Of a stretch of DNA of 47,593 nucleotides, positions 36,607-45,532 are shown in pieces (within the stretch, counting starts at the first letter, position 1; each line of letters starts with the position of its first letter). The stretch comes from Bacteroidota bacterium (lineage in GTDB: Bacteria > Bacteroidota > Ignavibacteria > Ignavibacteriales > Ignavibacteriaceae), in contig JACZTL010000005.1 of assembly GCA_022573715.1 (NCBI GenBank), forward strand, positions 71,265 to 118,857, given 5' to 3'. The notes under the pieces were generated by a model. That model did not search any database. It was not told where the DNA came from and worked only from the letters and a program-made list of their open reading frames with translations. Both the position numbers and the translations under genes were made by a program.

Positions 36607-37461
36607 TTAATTAAGTTTTAGCAATTCTACTCTTCTGTTTTTTGCCCTACCTTCTTCCGTATCATTTGATACAATTGGTTTTGAAAGTCCGTAGCCTTTT
36701 GCGATCATTCTTTTCTTTTCTACTCCGAATAACAATAGATAATCTTTAACTGTATCCGCTCTTTTGTTTGATAAATCTAAATTATAATTTGCTAAGCCCA
36801 CATTATCTGTATGTCCTTGGATTTCAATTATTAATTCAGGATAATTTTTCATCAGTTTAACAATTTCAACTAATACTTTTTCTGCTCCATATTTCAATTT
36901 ATCTTTTGCCGTATCAAAATTAATATCATAGATAGAAATTGTACCAAGTGAATCCAAAGTCCTTTTCATTTGGTCTGCACTAAAAACTAATTGTTTTTTA
37001 AAGCCCTCTTCTTCTATAATTATCAAATCATAATTCCCGTCCAAGGCGGTAACATAAGCCCAAAGTATTCCGCCATTGTTTAACGGAAGTGTAAATGTAA
37101 TTCTTCCTCTTTTTGCATATAATACTTTACCCCCCATCTCCTTTGCTGCAGCCCTGTAATTATTCATAATATCAATCTTGGAAATCTTAGTATTAAACTT
37201 TCCCTTATTATCTAGATTGTGGTAAACAAGTTTCCAATATCGTCCCTTCTTTTCTAGAGTTATGATCTTTTTGTTTTCAATTATTCGGAATTGAAAGATT
37301 GAAAAATTTGATTTTTTGCTCAAAGATTTTTTCAGTTTAAAACCCGGCATCTTCTTTACCATAGAATGTTCAATATCATCCTGAGAATTCAATAACGCTG
37401 CATTAAACAATAGAGACAAAAGTAAAAGTATAAAAAAATTAAGGTTAATATATTTATTCAT
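36607..37461 (-). CDS. OmpA-family outer-membrane/periplasmic protein
   Basis: 284 residues with a signal peptide (about 1-26). The N-terminal ~160 residues are a unique domain. The C-terminal ~115 residues are an OmpA-like peptidoglycan-binding domain (YDINFDTAKDKLK ... IEIQGHTDNVGLANYNLDLS ... GRAKNRRVEL). The N-domain does not resemble a barrel, so this may be a periplasmic wall-binding protein. Confidence 0.88.
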   Translation of the reverse strand: MNKYINLNFFILLLLSLLFNAALLNSQDDIEHSMVKKMPGFKLKKSLSKKSNFSIFQFRIIENKKIITLEKKGRYWKLVYHNLDNKGKFNTKISKIDIMNNYRAAAKEMGGKVLYAKRGRITFTLPLNNGGILWAYVTALDGNYDLIIIEEEGFKKQLVFSADQMKRTLDSLGTISIYDINFDTAKDKLKYGAEKVLVEIVKLMKNYPELIIEIQGHTDNVGLANYNLDLSNKRADTVKDYLLLFGVEKKRMIAKGYGLSKPIVSNDTEEGRAKNRRVELLKLN

Positions 37462-37499
37462 ATTATAACTCTTTCTTCAATAATTTTATATTAAAAATA

Positions 37500-38009
37500 T
37501 TACCACTTCCCTGCATAGCCGGGTGTATAATTTTCAAATTGGTTTTGATAAAAAAGTCTCTTTAAATTGATTATTTGTCTTATGTGTAATAAATCGTGAG
37601 TGACCCAGGCAGCAAACATATCCCCCGCTTTAATCTTCCCCCAGGATGCTTCATATTCATTTTCCCAATTAGGATTTTTAATTCCATGCAACCACTCAAC
37701 TGATTTGTTTCTTTCATTCAAAAAATTTTTCACTGACTCATTTATATCACGACCATTATAATTATTCTCCATCACCCAAGAGACAGGGTCAATGCTCGGC
37801 CAAGTTTTTTCGGGATAATATAGCATATACTTTAATCTTAAAGGAAAATCTTTTTGTTCTTCCTCATATAGATGATTTACAACTTCAAGAATAGACCATT
37901 TATCGGTTAACGGTCGCCATCTTGCTTGTTCATTTGATAAACCTTCTACTAAATCAGAAATAGATTTCGAATTAAATTTCAATTGATCGGAAAAATATTG
38001 TATGTCCAT
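37500..38009 (-). CDS. DinB-like metal-binding protein
   Basis: 169 residues, four-helix DinB_2 fold. Three candidate metal ligands: VNHLYEEE near 46 and THDLLHIRQI near 140 (two His). Family members include thiol transferases (mycothiol- or bacillithiol-dependent). The substrate cannot be inferred. It is on the same strand as the secreted protein at 38026-38529 and 16 bases away. Confidence 0.85.
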   Translation of the reverse strand: MDIQYFSDQLKFNSKSISDLVEGLSNEQARWRPLTDKWSILEVVNHLYEEEQKDFPLRLKYMLYYPEKTWPSIDPVSWVMENNYNGRDINESVKNFLNERNKSVEWLHGIKNPNWENEYEASWGKIKAGDMFAAWVTHDLLHIRQIINLKRLFYQNQFENYTPGYAGKW

Positions 38010-38025
38010 TATCCCCTCTTTAAAA

Positions 38026-38529
38026 TTATTTTACTCTTTCAAATTCGAAAACAGTAGTTGAGTTTTTACCGTCTTTTGTCCAAGTCCAAGCCTGGGTAAA
38101 ATGATCTTTATCTTTAAATGTTATATCAAGATTTAGCATATGACCATCATGTTCACTTTTTAGATTTGTAGCATCAATATAATTAAAATTTAATGTTTTA
38201 ATCTTATTATCCTTTACATCAGCTTTCATTCGAGGCTGATTGCCGGCAGAACAGTAATGAGTCATCATTAAGTTATTTTCGTTAAGATGATACATGGTAA
38301 CCATAGCATCGTCTTCTTTACCACTAATAGTCTCCATAATGGTAGAACCGTTAGAAACGATTTTATATGTAATCTTTGTAATACTTCCATCAGTCATTTT
38401 TGAATGCCAAGTTCCGACAAGTGATTTAATTTTATCAAAGCCTTTTTTTGAATTATTTTTTGAATATGTAAAATTTGATAACGAAACTACTATCAAAAGA
38501 CTGCAGAATAAAATAGAAACCTTTTTCAT
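38026..38529 (-). CDS. Secreted lipocalin-like protein, unknown
   Basis: 167 residues with a signal peptide (about 1-23). The mature part looks like an all-beta lipocalin-type barrel: SLVGTWHSKMTDG, MVTMYHLNENNLMMTHYCSA and FTQAWTWTKDGK. It resembles DUF1579-like small-ligand barrels, but the assignment is loose. A single Cys follows the conserved-looking THYC. Confidence 0.6.
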   Translation of the reverse strand: MKKVSILFCSLLIVVSLSNFTYSKNNSKKGFDKIKSLVGTWHSKMTDGSITKITYKIVSNGSTIMETISGKEDDAMVTMYHLNENNLMMTHYCSAGNQPRMKADVKDNKIKTLNFNYIDATNLKSEHDGHMLNLDITFKDKDHFTQAWTWTKDGKNSTTVFEFERVK

Positions 38530-38565
38530 AAGTACAACTCTTTTAATTTATAAATAAAAATAATT

Positions 38566-39003
38566 TTACATAGAAAATTCTTCTAATAAATCTTTTAACT
38601 CTTTTAACCTTTCTTTTGTAATTGTCGTCATTGTATTAAAGTGAACCATCGGCTTCATAGAACCACCTTGATAAATTGAACTGTAAAAACTTACAAAAGA
38701 TTCTCTGTATTTTTTCCATTGTTCCTGTGAATCAACAAAATTATCAACAAATTTTTTACCTGTTAACGGGTTTCCATTTGCAAAATCATTTTGTCTTTCT
38801 TTAATAATCTTAAGTAGTTTCGAATATAATTCATCCATATTTTTCTGCGCTTTTTCATATCTATATTTCGCACAAAAATTTAAGTCCATTTGAGTAACAG
38901 CTTTTTCGCAATCAATTTTTTTGTTTTGTGCAGTAGTTACATTAGCAAATAAATATAATATAACTATTATAGCAAAAATTATAACCGTATTAGATTTTTT
39001 CAT
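38566..39003 (-). CDS. LprI-like (DUF1311) secreted protein
   Basis: 145 residues with a signal peptide (about 1-25). The mature part has IDCEKAVTQMDLNFCAKY and a downstream helix, the paired-Cys pattern of the LprI/DUF1311 family, whose members include lysozyme inhibitors. An inhibitory function is only suggested by family. It precedes the 190-base gap to the MerB-like remnant. Confidence 0.75.
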   Translation of the reverse strand: MKKSNTVIIFAIIVILYLFANVTTAQNKKIDCEKAVTQMDLNFCAKYRYEKAQKNMDELYSKLLKIIKERQNDFANGNPLTGKKFVDNFVDSQEQWKKYRESFVSFYSSIYQGGSMKPMVHFNTMTTITKERLKELKDLLEEFSM

Positions 39004-39193
39004 TTGGAGATTGTCCGATGTTATAAAATTAAGTTTGGTTTAGGCATCACATAATATAACAGATAAGAGTTAAAATTAAAATGTTTTTTTTAAATGCTTA
39101 ATTTTTTATCACAAATGAAATTGTTTATCTCATAATTTCTTCCTTAAATTTTATTAATTAATAACTTTTAGAGTAATATGAAATTATCCAAAT

Positions 39194-39852
39194 TTAATTT
39201 AACCTATTTATGAAGAACAGGCTTCCCAAATAAAGAGCCTCATTCATGTTTAATAAATAACCAGATCTACTTTTTTTTGTTTTTTTTCCAGGAATTAAAA
39301 TTTTCCTTGGAAGAATAGAAATTCAAGTTTTGATATTGAGAATCTGCTGCACAACTACTTAATTCCATATCATATCATACAGCAGTTTTCTTAGGAGTTA
39401 CTCTTACGATTTTATTGTTCCTGATCTCAATATTTATTTTTTCATTTGAATAAAAACATTCTGAATTGATAGTAATATCCTTATTCAACATAAAAGGAAT
39501 GCCTAATGCATCAATTGAACACATAGCAAAAACAGGTTTGTAATTATCATCGGAAAAATTTATTAAATGTTTCGTCTTAAAATTAGAGAAAGGATAAACA
39601 GCGGAAATAGTGATATTATTATCAGTAAGTTGGATTATATCATAACCATCAAGTTCCTTTTAAATTATTACAAAAGGCAAGTATTTCTTTCTTCTGTGGT
39701 ATATGCCCTAAAGCAGGAGTCTTGCTTAAAATAAATTTTCTTATTTCATTTTCTTTTTTAGTTAAAGCCTTGCTGAATTTATTATCCATATTTTCAGCTT
39801 CACAAGTGCTTACAAAAAATTTGTTAATTATATCTAATCTAAATTCTTCCAT
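39194..39852 (-). pseudogene. Broken MerB-like organomercurial lyase
   Basis: Reading the minus strand from ATG at 39852, the first 66 codons end at a stop near 39649. Dropping one A from AAAA near 39656 restores the frame through YDIIQLTDNN, AVYPFS and FAMCSIDALGIPFML; the Cys-x2-Asp matches MerB Cys96/Asp99. SEC follows, as MerB Cys117. An in-frame TGA lies at 39375-39377. After it LSSCAADSQ and NLNFYSSKENFNSW continue. A second shift in an A8-C-A8 run (about 39271-39287) is needed to reach NEALYLGSLFF and TAA at 39194. The total, about 219 codons, matches MerB (212). Three lesions mean it is almost surely non-functional. Family is fairly certain, substrate unproven. Confidence 0.75.
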
Positions 39853-39889
39853 AATCTATTAGATATTTTTCAAAACACTCTTTCATTAT

Positions 39890-42109
39890 TCACTTAATTA
39901 TTAACAACTTGTGAGTTGATTTAATAACTTGACTATTAAGAGTTAAAAAGTAGATGCCCGTAGAGATATTTCTTATATTAAATGATACTGTCTGTAAATT
40001 ATGAAATGAACCTTCCAATTTTTTACTGAAGACCAACTGACCTAAAATATTATATATTTTTATATCTACAGACTGTGCTGGAACATTGATTTTAATATTT
40101 AACTGATTGCCACTTCTTACGGGGTTTGGATAGACTACTGCTTTGGCAGTAACATTAGTTTCATTCTTATCTTCAACACTTGTTACACTCCCATTAAAAT
40201 ATTGTTCAGCAAGTTGAAAAGCTTCAACTCCAATAACTTTACCAATTATTCTTCCGGGAATGTCGTCAGCAGGCGGATGAATACCGCCCCAAATTCTGGA
40301 GAGGCTACACTGATCTGAAGCATCTCTGTAAGTTGCCCACTGTAAAACAACATCCACTGAAGGACCTTCCTCAAAAACTAAAAATTCATTTTTAGGTGCG
40401 AGGAATTCGCCCATTCCACCCGGGAAATACTCATCTCCGGTAAGTAATGTCATTACTTCGGCAGCAGCTCTTGAATAAGTTGAATGCCCTGAAATATACC
40501 CGGCAAATGGTGGCGTAATAAAAGTAGGTCTTTGATATGGCCACCAATTATCGGCTAATATCCAACCTACACCTGCTGTGTCAGTGTCTGGGTTATTAAT
40601 ATAAGCAGGACCTTTCCACGTATATAACTTAATTTTATTTATGTTTGCCCCTTGTAAGCCTTCTAACACATCACCGGCTTTTACCAGTTCTATATAACCC
40701 GGTATTAATTTGATGCCAGCAGGATGATAATTTGGTGAATTAGATTCAGAACTTTGTCCGAAACCTGCCATACATCTTATAGCTGAGATAGGTCTGATAT
40801 AATCGTACCATCCTTTTATTCCCCAAGAAGCAATTGCAGCATCGTGCACTGCTCCACCCATTATAAAATATGCTTTTACGTCCCATTCAAGTTCATCTAA
40901 AATTGGACCGGCACCATTAAATCGTTTTTCGAATAATGTATGATCATTCACATAATTTAAGATTGTAAACCAATGCCCAGGTGGTGTTTCCGATGCAGGT
41001 CCGTCAGCCCAAAATTCTGCAAGTACTCGTGTATAGTCACCTCTTGGTACCAGCTGAGGGGTATATGGTTGTCCTGTGTACGGATTGATCGTATGTCCCT
41101 CACTTATATCACCACCTAAAAATTCTTTATAAAAGTTATGATAACCGTAGATTGTTTCGGGAAAACTTTTAATATTCCCGATAGATGCAGGTGATATATC
41201 CCAAACAACATTATCGCTTGGAGTCAACTGAGAGGACCAAATAGAAACCAACGAAAAATTCCATATGTACTCATCCGATATTCCACCAACTGCTGAAGTA
41301 TCTAAAAGAGGGGGTACACCAGGATCGTGATATACCCAGTAATCATAATTATCTCTGTTAAATTTTGTTAACTCATTTTGGTTTAAAGAAAACGGTATTA
41401 CCTCTCCCCATTCAGGACTCAAAAAATCAGGAGTAGTATTTCCAATTATATTTCCAGCTTGATCTATAAAAACATCTAAAGTTAAAGGCTGCCATCTATT
41501 AGGATCAACTAAACTTGTATCACCAGGAATTATTGGAATTAACGGTGGATTGACAGGCATATAATAAAGATTTGCATAACTCCCCTGTTCATTAGACCCA
41601 TCCTGAAATCCAAATGCAATAATTGACTGTGCAATATAATTTCCTAAAGCAGCAGGTGAATTATTGTAGTTATCAGTAGAAGTAAATGATGTATCATACC
41701 CCAAAGAAATCATTAGGGAATCAAACCTGAACATTGATCCTTGTTCGCCAGGTGAACCGATAAAACGATGATTTAGTAATCTATAAGCTGCGTAACTAAT
41801 GGCTTCTTTCTGGGCTTCTTTGATATTGCTAGGTGTTGATACACCATTAAAAGGGCAAGTATATCCGCCAACAGTTTTACCTAATAAATATGTTTGAGCA
41901 ATATTATCGTAAGCTGCCCAAGCATCATACATAGCAACAGAAGTATGGAATAAATTCCTTGCATGTATTGTTGGACGAGCATAATCGTTTCTTATAGCTT
42001 CAAGTAATACTTCCTTCCACTGTCTTGCCGCTGAATGTTGTGCATTAATGGTTGAAGGGATTGATACTATAGAAATTAAAATGCAAAAAGTTAGAATAGT
42101 TTTTTTCAC
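39890..42109 (-). CDS. Secreted vanadium-haloperoxidase-like PAP2 protein with type IX tail
   Basis: 739 residues with a signal peptide (about 1-23). The PAP2/vanadium haloperoxidase core has DYIRPISAIR near 440, YISGHSTYSRAAAEV near 540 and SRIWGGIHPPADD near 603, which fit the vanadate/phosphate-binding motifs. The last ~85 residues carry a type IX secretion C-terminal domain (AVVYPNPVRSG ... IYNILGQLVF ... ISTGIYFLTL). The enzyme is therefore exported, perhaps surface-attached. Haloperoxidase versus phosphatase activity cannot be told. Confidence 0.88.
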   Translation of the reverse strand: MKKTILTFCILISIVSIPSTINAQHSAARQWKEVLLEAIRNDYARPTIHARNLFHTSVAMYDAWAAYDNIAQTYLLGKTVGGYTCPFNGVSTPSNIKEAQKEAISYAAYRLLNHRFIGSPGEQGSMFRFDSLMISLGYDTSFTSTDNYNNSPAALGNYIAQSIIAFGFQDGSNEQGSYANLYYMPVNPPLIPIIPGDTSLVDPNRWQPLTLDVFIDQAGNIIGNTTPDFLSPEWGEVIPFSLNQNELTKFNRDNYDYWVYHDPGVPPLLDTSAVGGISDEYIWNFSLVSIWSSQLTPSDNVVWDISPASIGNIKSFPETIYGYHNFYKEFLGGDISEGHTINPYTGQPYTPQLVPRGDYTRVLAEFWADGPASETPPGHWFTILNYVNDHTLFEKRFNGAGPILDELEWDVKAYFIMGGAVHDAAIASWGIKGWYDYIRPISAIRCMAGFGQSSESNSPNYHPAGIKLIPGYIELVKAGDVLEGLQGANINKIKLYTWKGPAYINNPDTDTAGVGWILADNWWPYQRPTFITPPFAGYISGHSTYSRAAAEVMTLLTGDEYFPGGMGEFLAPKNEFLVFEEGPSVDVVLQWATYRDASDQCSLSRIWGGIHPPADDIPGRIIGKVIGVEAFQLAEQYFNGSVTSVEDKNETNVTAKAVVYPNPVRSGNQLNIKINVPAQSVDIKIYNILGQLVFSKKLEGSFHNLQTVSFNIRNISTGIYFLTLNSQVIKSTHKLLIIK

Positions 42110-42120
42110 CTTAAAAGCCT

Positions 42121-42449
42121 TTATATATTAGCAGAATAAATAATAAATAATCCAAAAATTAAAGCTACAAAAGCCCATATTATCTGAACAAATATTGCTT
42201 TATCGAGCCACCAATTGATTATTTTCTTAATCCTTTCCTTTCCAACTATGGGCAAAGTTATTCCGGATAAAAGTGTTACTATACCCAGCCAAAAAATAAA
42301 ATGCGGATATCTAGTATCGTTTGAAGATAAATGAACAAAGCACCTATTACTATTCTAAAAATAACAGCCCAGACCATCCAATCTTTGTCCAAGTATTTTT
42401 CTAAGAATGTTTTAGAATAACTTGGATTAAAAAAAAATAAAATACTCAT
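42121..42449 (-). pseudogene. Frameshifted small membrane protein
   Basis: From ATG at 42449 the frame runs MSILFFFNPSYSKTFLEKYL ... WMVWAVIFRIVIGALF, then hits TAG. Another frame continues without break as HLSSNDTRYPHFIFWLG, through GITLPIVGKERIKKII, to a TAA at 42121. The switch falls near 42333-42345. Restored, it is about 109 residues with three or four membrane helices. Either a lesion or a read error. Function unknown. Confidence 0.6.
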
Positions 42450-42521
42450 CTATGAAATTAAAAAAGACCGACTAAAAAGACAATTATGTTCATAACTTTC
42501 CCCTATATTATTGTTAATTAT

Positions 42522-43148
42522 TTAATTACAATCTTTAGAAATCTCATATAATTTATCAAGCTTTTTCTTTACTTCAGTTCTTGATGGCATTGACAGTCTT
42601 AAATATTTTCTTAATTTATCGATATTGTCAGCAAGGTCATCGCAGTCATTTTTTAATGCCGTTTTTTGTAATCTACTCAATTTATTTTTTAAGGAACTCT
42701 TTTCTTCATCTTTAATAAAGATTCCATTTTTCCAATCATCGTCGAATGAATCTCTTACCTTTAGAGTTTCTACACTTAGATCTTTACCCTTACCAAAAAA
42801 TCGGATAATATCTTTTACAACATCGTCATCATTATTATCATTTCTCCTATTATATACTAATATTTCATAATCTCTTATCATAATCTCTTTACCACCATAA
42901 CCGATGTTGCATCCGTCCCAGCCTCTTTTAATTTTACCGGGATGAGTGCCTCCCCTATAATATGCACGTGCTATATATAATTTATCTCCATCTTCATCAC
43001 CGCCTACCACTGCGTGCCTGGGTATATAACCGTCGCTAGCTTCAACCCATTTTATACATTTTCTATTTTGAGCAAGAGACGGAATAGAAAGCATTAGCAT
43101 TACAATGAATATTAAAAATGTTCTTTGCATTTTAACTCCTTTTATCAA
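42522..43148 (-). CDS. Secreted DM9-repeat (DUF3421) protein
   Basis: 208 residues with a signal peptide (about 1-26). WVEASDGYIPRHAVVGGDED, LYIARAYYRGGTHPGKI and NIGYGGKEIMIRDYEIL are a DM9 repeat pair (DUF3421). These repeats are best known in insects and molluscs, where some bind mannose. A charged helical C-terminus with a few Cys follows (about 120-208). Sugar binding is inferred from the family only. Confidence 0.8.
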   Translation of the reverse strand: MIKGVKMQRTFLIFIVMLMLSIPSLAQNRKCIKWVEASDGYIPRHAVVGGDEDGDKLYIARAYYRGGTHPGKIKRGWDGCNIGYGGKEIMIRDYEILVYNRRNDNNDDDVVKDIIRFFGKGKDLSVETLKVRDSFDDDWKNGIFIKDEEKSSLKNKLSRLQKTALKNDCDDLADNIDKLRKYLRLSMPSRTEVKKKLDKLYEISKDCN

Positions 43149-43260
43149 TTTTTTTTAGATGTGTGATATTGTTAATATAAATTAAAATTCAATAATAGGA
43201 AAGAGTTTTTAATTTCTTGAAGTTAATTTTTATCATTTAATAGGTTCGATTCTGTATCTG

Positions 43261-43461
43261 TTAGACCTCTGATTCATACCAAATTGAAATTATATGTTTT
43301 GCCGGTTCAGCGCTTCCCCCACATGAAGATTGTTTTATATTTATAATCTTAATTTCTGAATTACTTTCAAGCCAAGAATTAATATCTTATTCAAGGTCTG
43401 AGGTTACTTTAGATGATTTACCAAAATAACCTCCACATTTGGAAAATATCTTTACTTTCAT
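43261..43461 (-). pseudogene. Cse60-like small protein with internal TAA
   Basis: Starting at ATG 43461 the frame reads MKVKIFSKCGGYFGKSSKVT ... DLE, then TAA at codon 25 (43387-43389), then DINSWLESNSEIKIINIKQS ... HIISIWYESEV and a TAA at 43261. Both halves are in one frame and look coding; the ending IWYESE resembles the Cse60 family. One base change would restore a 66-residue protein. Confidence 0.5.
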
Positions 43462-43605
43462 TGTAATTCTTTATTTTAATTTACCGGAAGGGATAAAATT
43501 TTTCTTATATTGGCCACAATATACAAGGGATGTTTAGGCTATTCTGCTTCAATTTATGTTTTATAAGTTTGCAAAATAAAAAATATAGATACATCTTAAT
43601 TCTAA

Positions 43606-45327
43606 TTATTTTCTTCTTCTCTTTCTTTTGTTCCTTGGTTTTTCTAATCTTTTCTTGAAACTGTGTCTCTTTTTAATTCTTTCAAAATCTGATTTTGTTT
43701 CTTTCTTTTTTCCTTCTGCAACTTCAAGATTAATTTTACGTTTTCTGAACTCTTTTTCTTTAAATCCTTTCAATATCTTTTCTGTATATAATTTATCGGT
43801 TTCAAAGAAAGTAAAATTTTTCATTATGTCTATTTCACCAATATCAATGTCACGAATATTTGAGTAGTCCTTGATCATCCCGATAACATCAACAGGTCTG
43901 AGGTTGTCCGTTTTACCTAAATTAATAAAAAAACGAGTATATCCTTCGGAAGTATGTTTACCTGTTGTTCCTTTTTGTTTGCTGTGTTTTCCCTGGCTTT
44001 CCGGTACATTTAAGTCGGGAGCGTTTTTGTAGTAGTCAAGGAATCTGTTAAATTCAACTGACACAAATTTTTTAATCAACTCTTCACGGTCAAGCCATTC
44101 AAGTTTGTGCATAATGGTCGGAAGAAAGGAATCAATCTTTTCATTATCAACATCAACTTTTTCCATTTTGTCAATTACATGGAAAAGCTGCTTTTCACAA
44201 ATATCTTTGCCAAGCGGTACGGGTTTGTTTTCAAACTTTTTATTTATCTGTTTTTCAATTATTTGGAGCTTATATTTTTCCTTAAGATGGGTAATTACAA
44301 TTGAAGTACCGCTTCGTCCCGCTCTCCCGGTTCTTCCGCTTCTATGAGTATAAATTTCCAGATCATCCGGCAAATTATAATTGATAATGTGAGTTAGATT
44401 TTCAACATCAAGTCCGCGTGCCGCAACATCCGTGGCAACAAGCAGTTTTACATGACTTATACGAAACTTCGCCATCACATTATCCCTTTGTGGCTGGGAC
44501 AAATCACCGTGTAGCGAATCTGCATTATATCCGTCCTTAATCAACCATTCGGCAACTTGCTGCGTTTCTCTCCTTGTTCGGCAAAAGATTATCCCGTAAA
44601 TCTCAGGATAATAGTCTACAATTCTTTTTAGTGCTAAATATCTTTCACTTGCATGTACGGTATAACTTACATGGTTAACATTATCAGCGCCAACATTTTT
44701 TTTGCCGATAGTAATTTCAACTGGGTTTTTCATAAACCGGTTAGCCATTTTACGAACTGCATTCGGCATTGTCGCGGAGAAAAGCAAAGTATTTTTATCT
44801 TTAGGTGTTTCTTTAAGGATTGCTTCAAGATCATCTCTGAAACCCATGCTAAGCATTTCGTCTGCTTCATCAAGTACAACTGATTTTATTTTAGAAATCT
44901 TTACTACTCTTCTTTTAATTAAGTCAAGCAGTCTACCAGGTGTGGCTGAAATAATATGCACCCCTCTTTTAATAATGCTAATCTGTCGTTCTATACTTGC
45001 ACCACCGAACACCGCAGTTATCTTAACATCACTATTGTACTTCGCGTAGGTAACCAAATCATCCGAAATTTGTATACAAAGTTCACGTGTTGGACAAAGA
45101 ATAAGATGCTGAACATACTTAGCTGCAGGATTAGTTTTTTGAATTAAAGGCAGGCCGTAGGCGGCTGTTTTACCGGTACCTGTTTGTGCTAAGCCAATTA
45201 TATCATCACAATCTTCTTGAATTAAATGAGGGATTACCTTTTCCTGAATAGGCATAGGATTTTTAAATCCTAACTCTTCAATAGCACGGATATATTTATT
45301 CTCAATTCCAATCTCTTCAAACGTCAT
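43606..45327 (-). CDS. DEAD-box ATP-dependent RNA helicase with DbpA-type RNA-binding tail
   Basis: 573 residues. Q motif, AQTGTGKTAAYGLPLIQ (motif I), VVLDEADEMLSMGF (motif II), LFSATMP (III), and HRSGRTGRAGRSG (VI) are all present. The C-terminal ~100 residues form a DbpA-like RNA recognition fold (TRFFINLGKTDNLRPVD ... FTFFETDKLYTEKILKGF) followed by a Lys/Arg-rich tail. Likely works in ribosome assembly or cold adaptation. A 205-base gap precedes its start, perhaps a leader. Confidence 0.94.
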   Translation of the reverse strand: MTFEEIGIENKYIRAIEELGFKNPMPIQEKVIPHLIQEDCDDIIGLAQTGTGKTAAYGLPLIQKTNPAAKYVQHLILCPTRELCIQISDDLVTYAKYNSDVKITAVFGGASIERQISIIKRGVHIISATPGRLLDLIKRRVVKISKIKSVVLDEADEMLSMGFRDDLEAILKETPKDKNTLLFSATMPNAVRKMANRFMKNPVEITIGKKNVGADNVNHVSYTVHASERYLALKRIVDYYPEIYGIIFCRTRRETQQVAEWLIKDGYNADSLHGDLSQPQRDNVMAKFRISHVKLLVATDVAARGLDVENLTHIINYNLPDDLEIYTHRSGRTGRAGRSGTSIVITHLKEKYKLQIIEKQINKKFENKPVPLGKDICEKQLFHVIDKMEKVDVDNEKIDSFLPTIMHKLEWLDREELIKKFVSVEFNRFLDYYKNAPDLNVPESQGKHSKQKGTTGKHTSEGYTRFFINLGKTDNLRPVDVIGMIKDYSNIRDIDIGEIDIMKNFTFFETDKLYTEKILKGFKEKEFRKRKINLEVAEGKKKETKSDFERIKKRHSFKKRLEKPRNKRKRRRK

Positions 45328-45532
45328 AATTTCATTTCCTGTTTAATAACATTTTTTTAAATAATAATTAGCCTTGTAAATTACGCAAACATATGTTAGT
45401 AACCCTACTTATTTGCAGATGTTATTTATTAAAAAGGTAATAGTCTTATGAAATAAATATAAACAAGATTTGGAATACTCCATTGAAAATTTCAGATCTT
45501 ATCCGCTTTTTCTGAAGCATTTTGTCTACTAT
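45328..45532. other. Intergenic gap upstream of the RNA helicase
   Basis: 205 bases with no open frame of interest. AGGAAAT just before the helicase ATG (minus strand) is its ribosome-binding site. DeaD-type genes often have long regulatory leaders, but no specific structure was identified here. Confidence 0.4.

Noticed and set aside
39375-39377. In-frame TGA in the MerB-like remnant as a selenocysteine codon
   Set aside because: It does not fall at a catalytic Cys position of MerB, no clear SECIS hairpin follows, and two frame shifts flank it. Decay is simpler.
43462-43605. Further coding remnant downstream of the helicase
   Set aside because: Both strands are full of stops and no family pattern appears.
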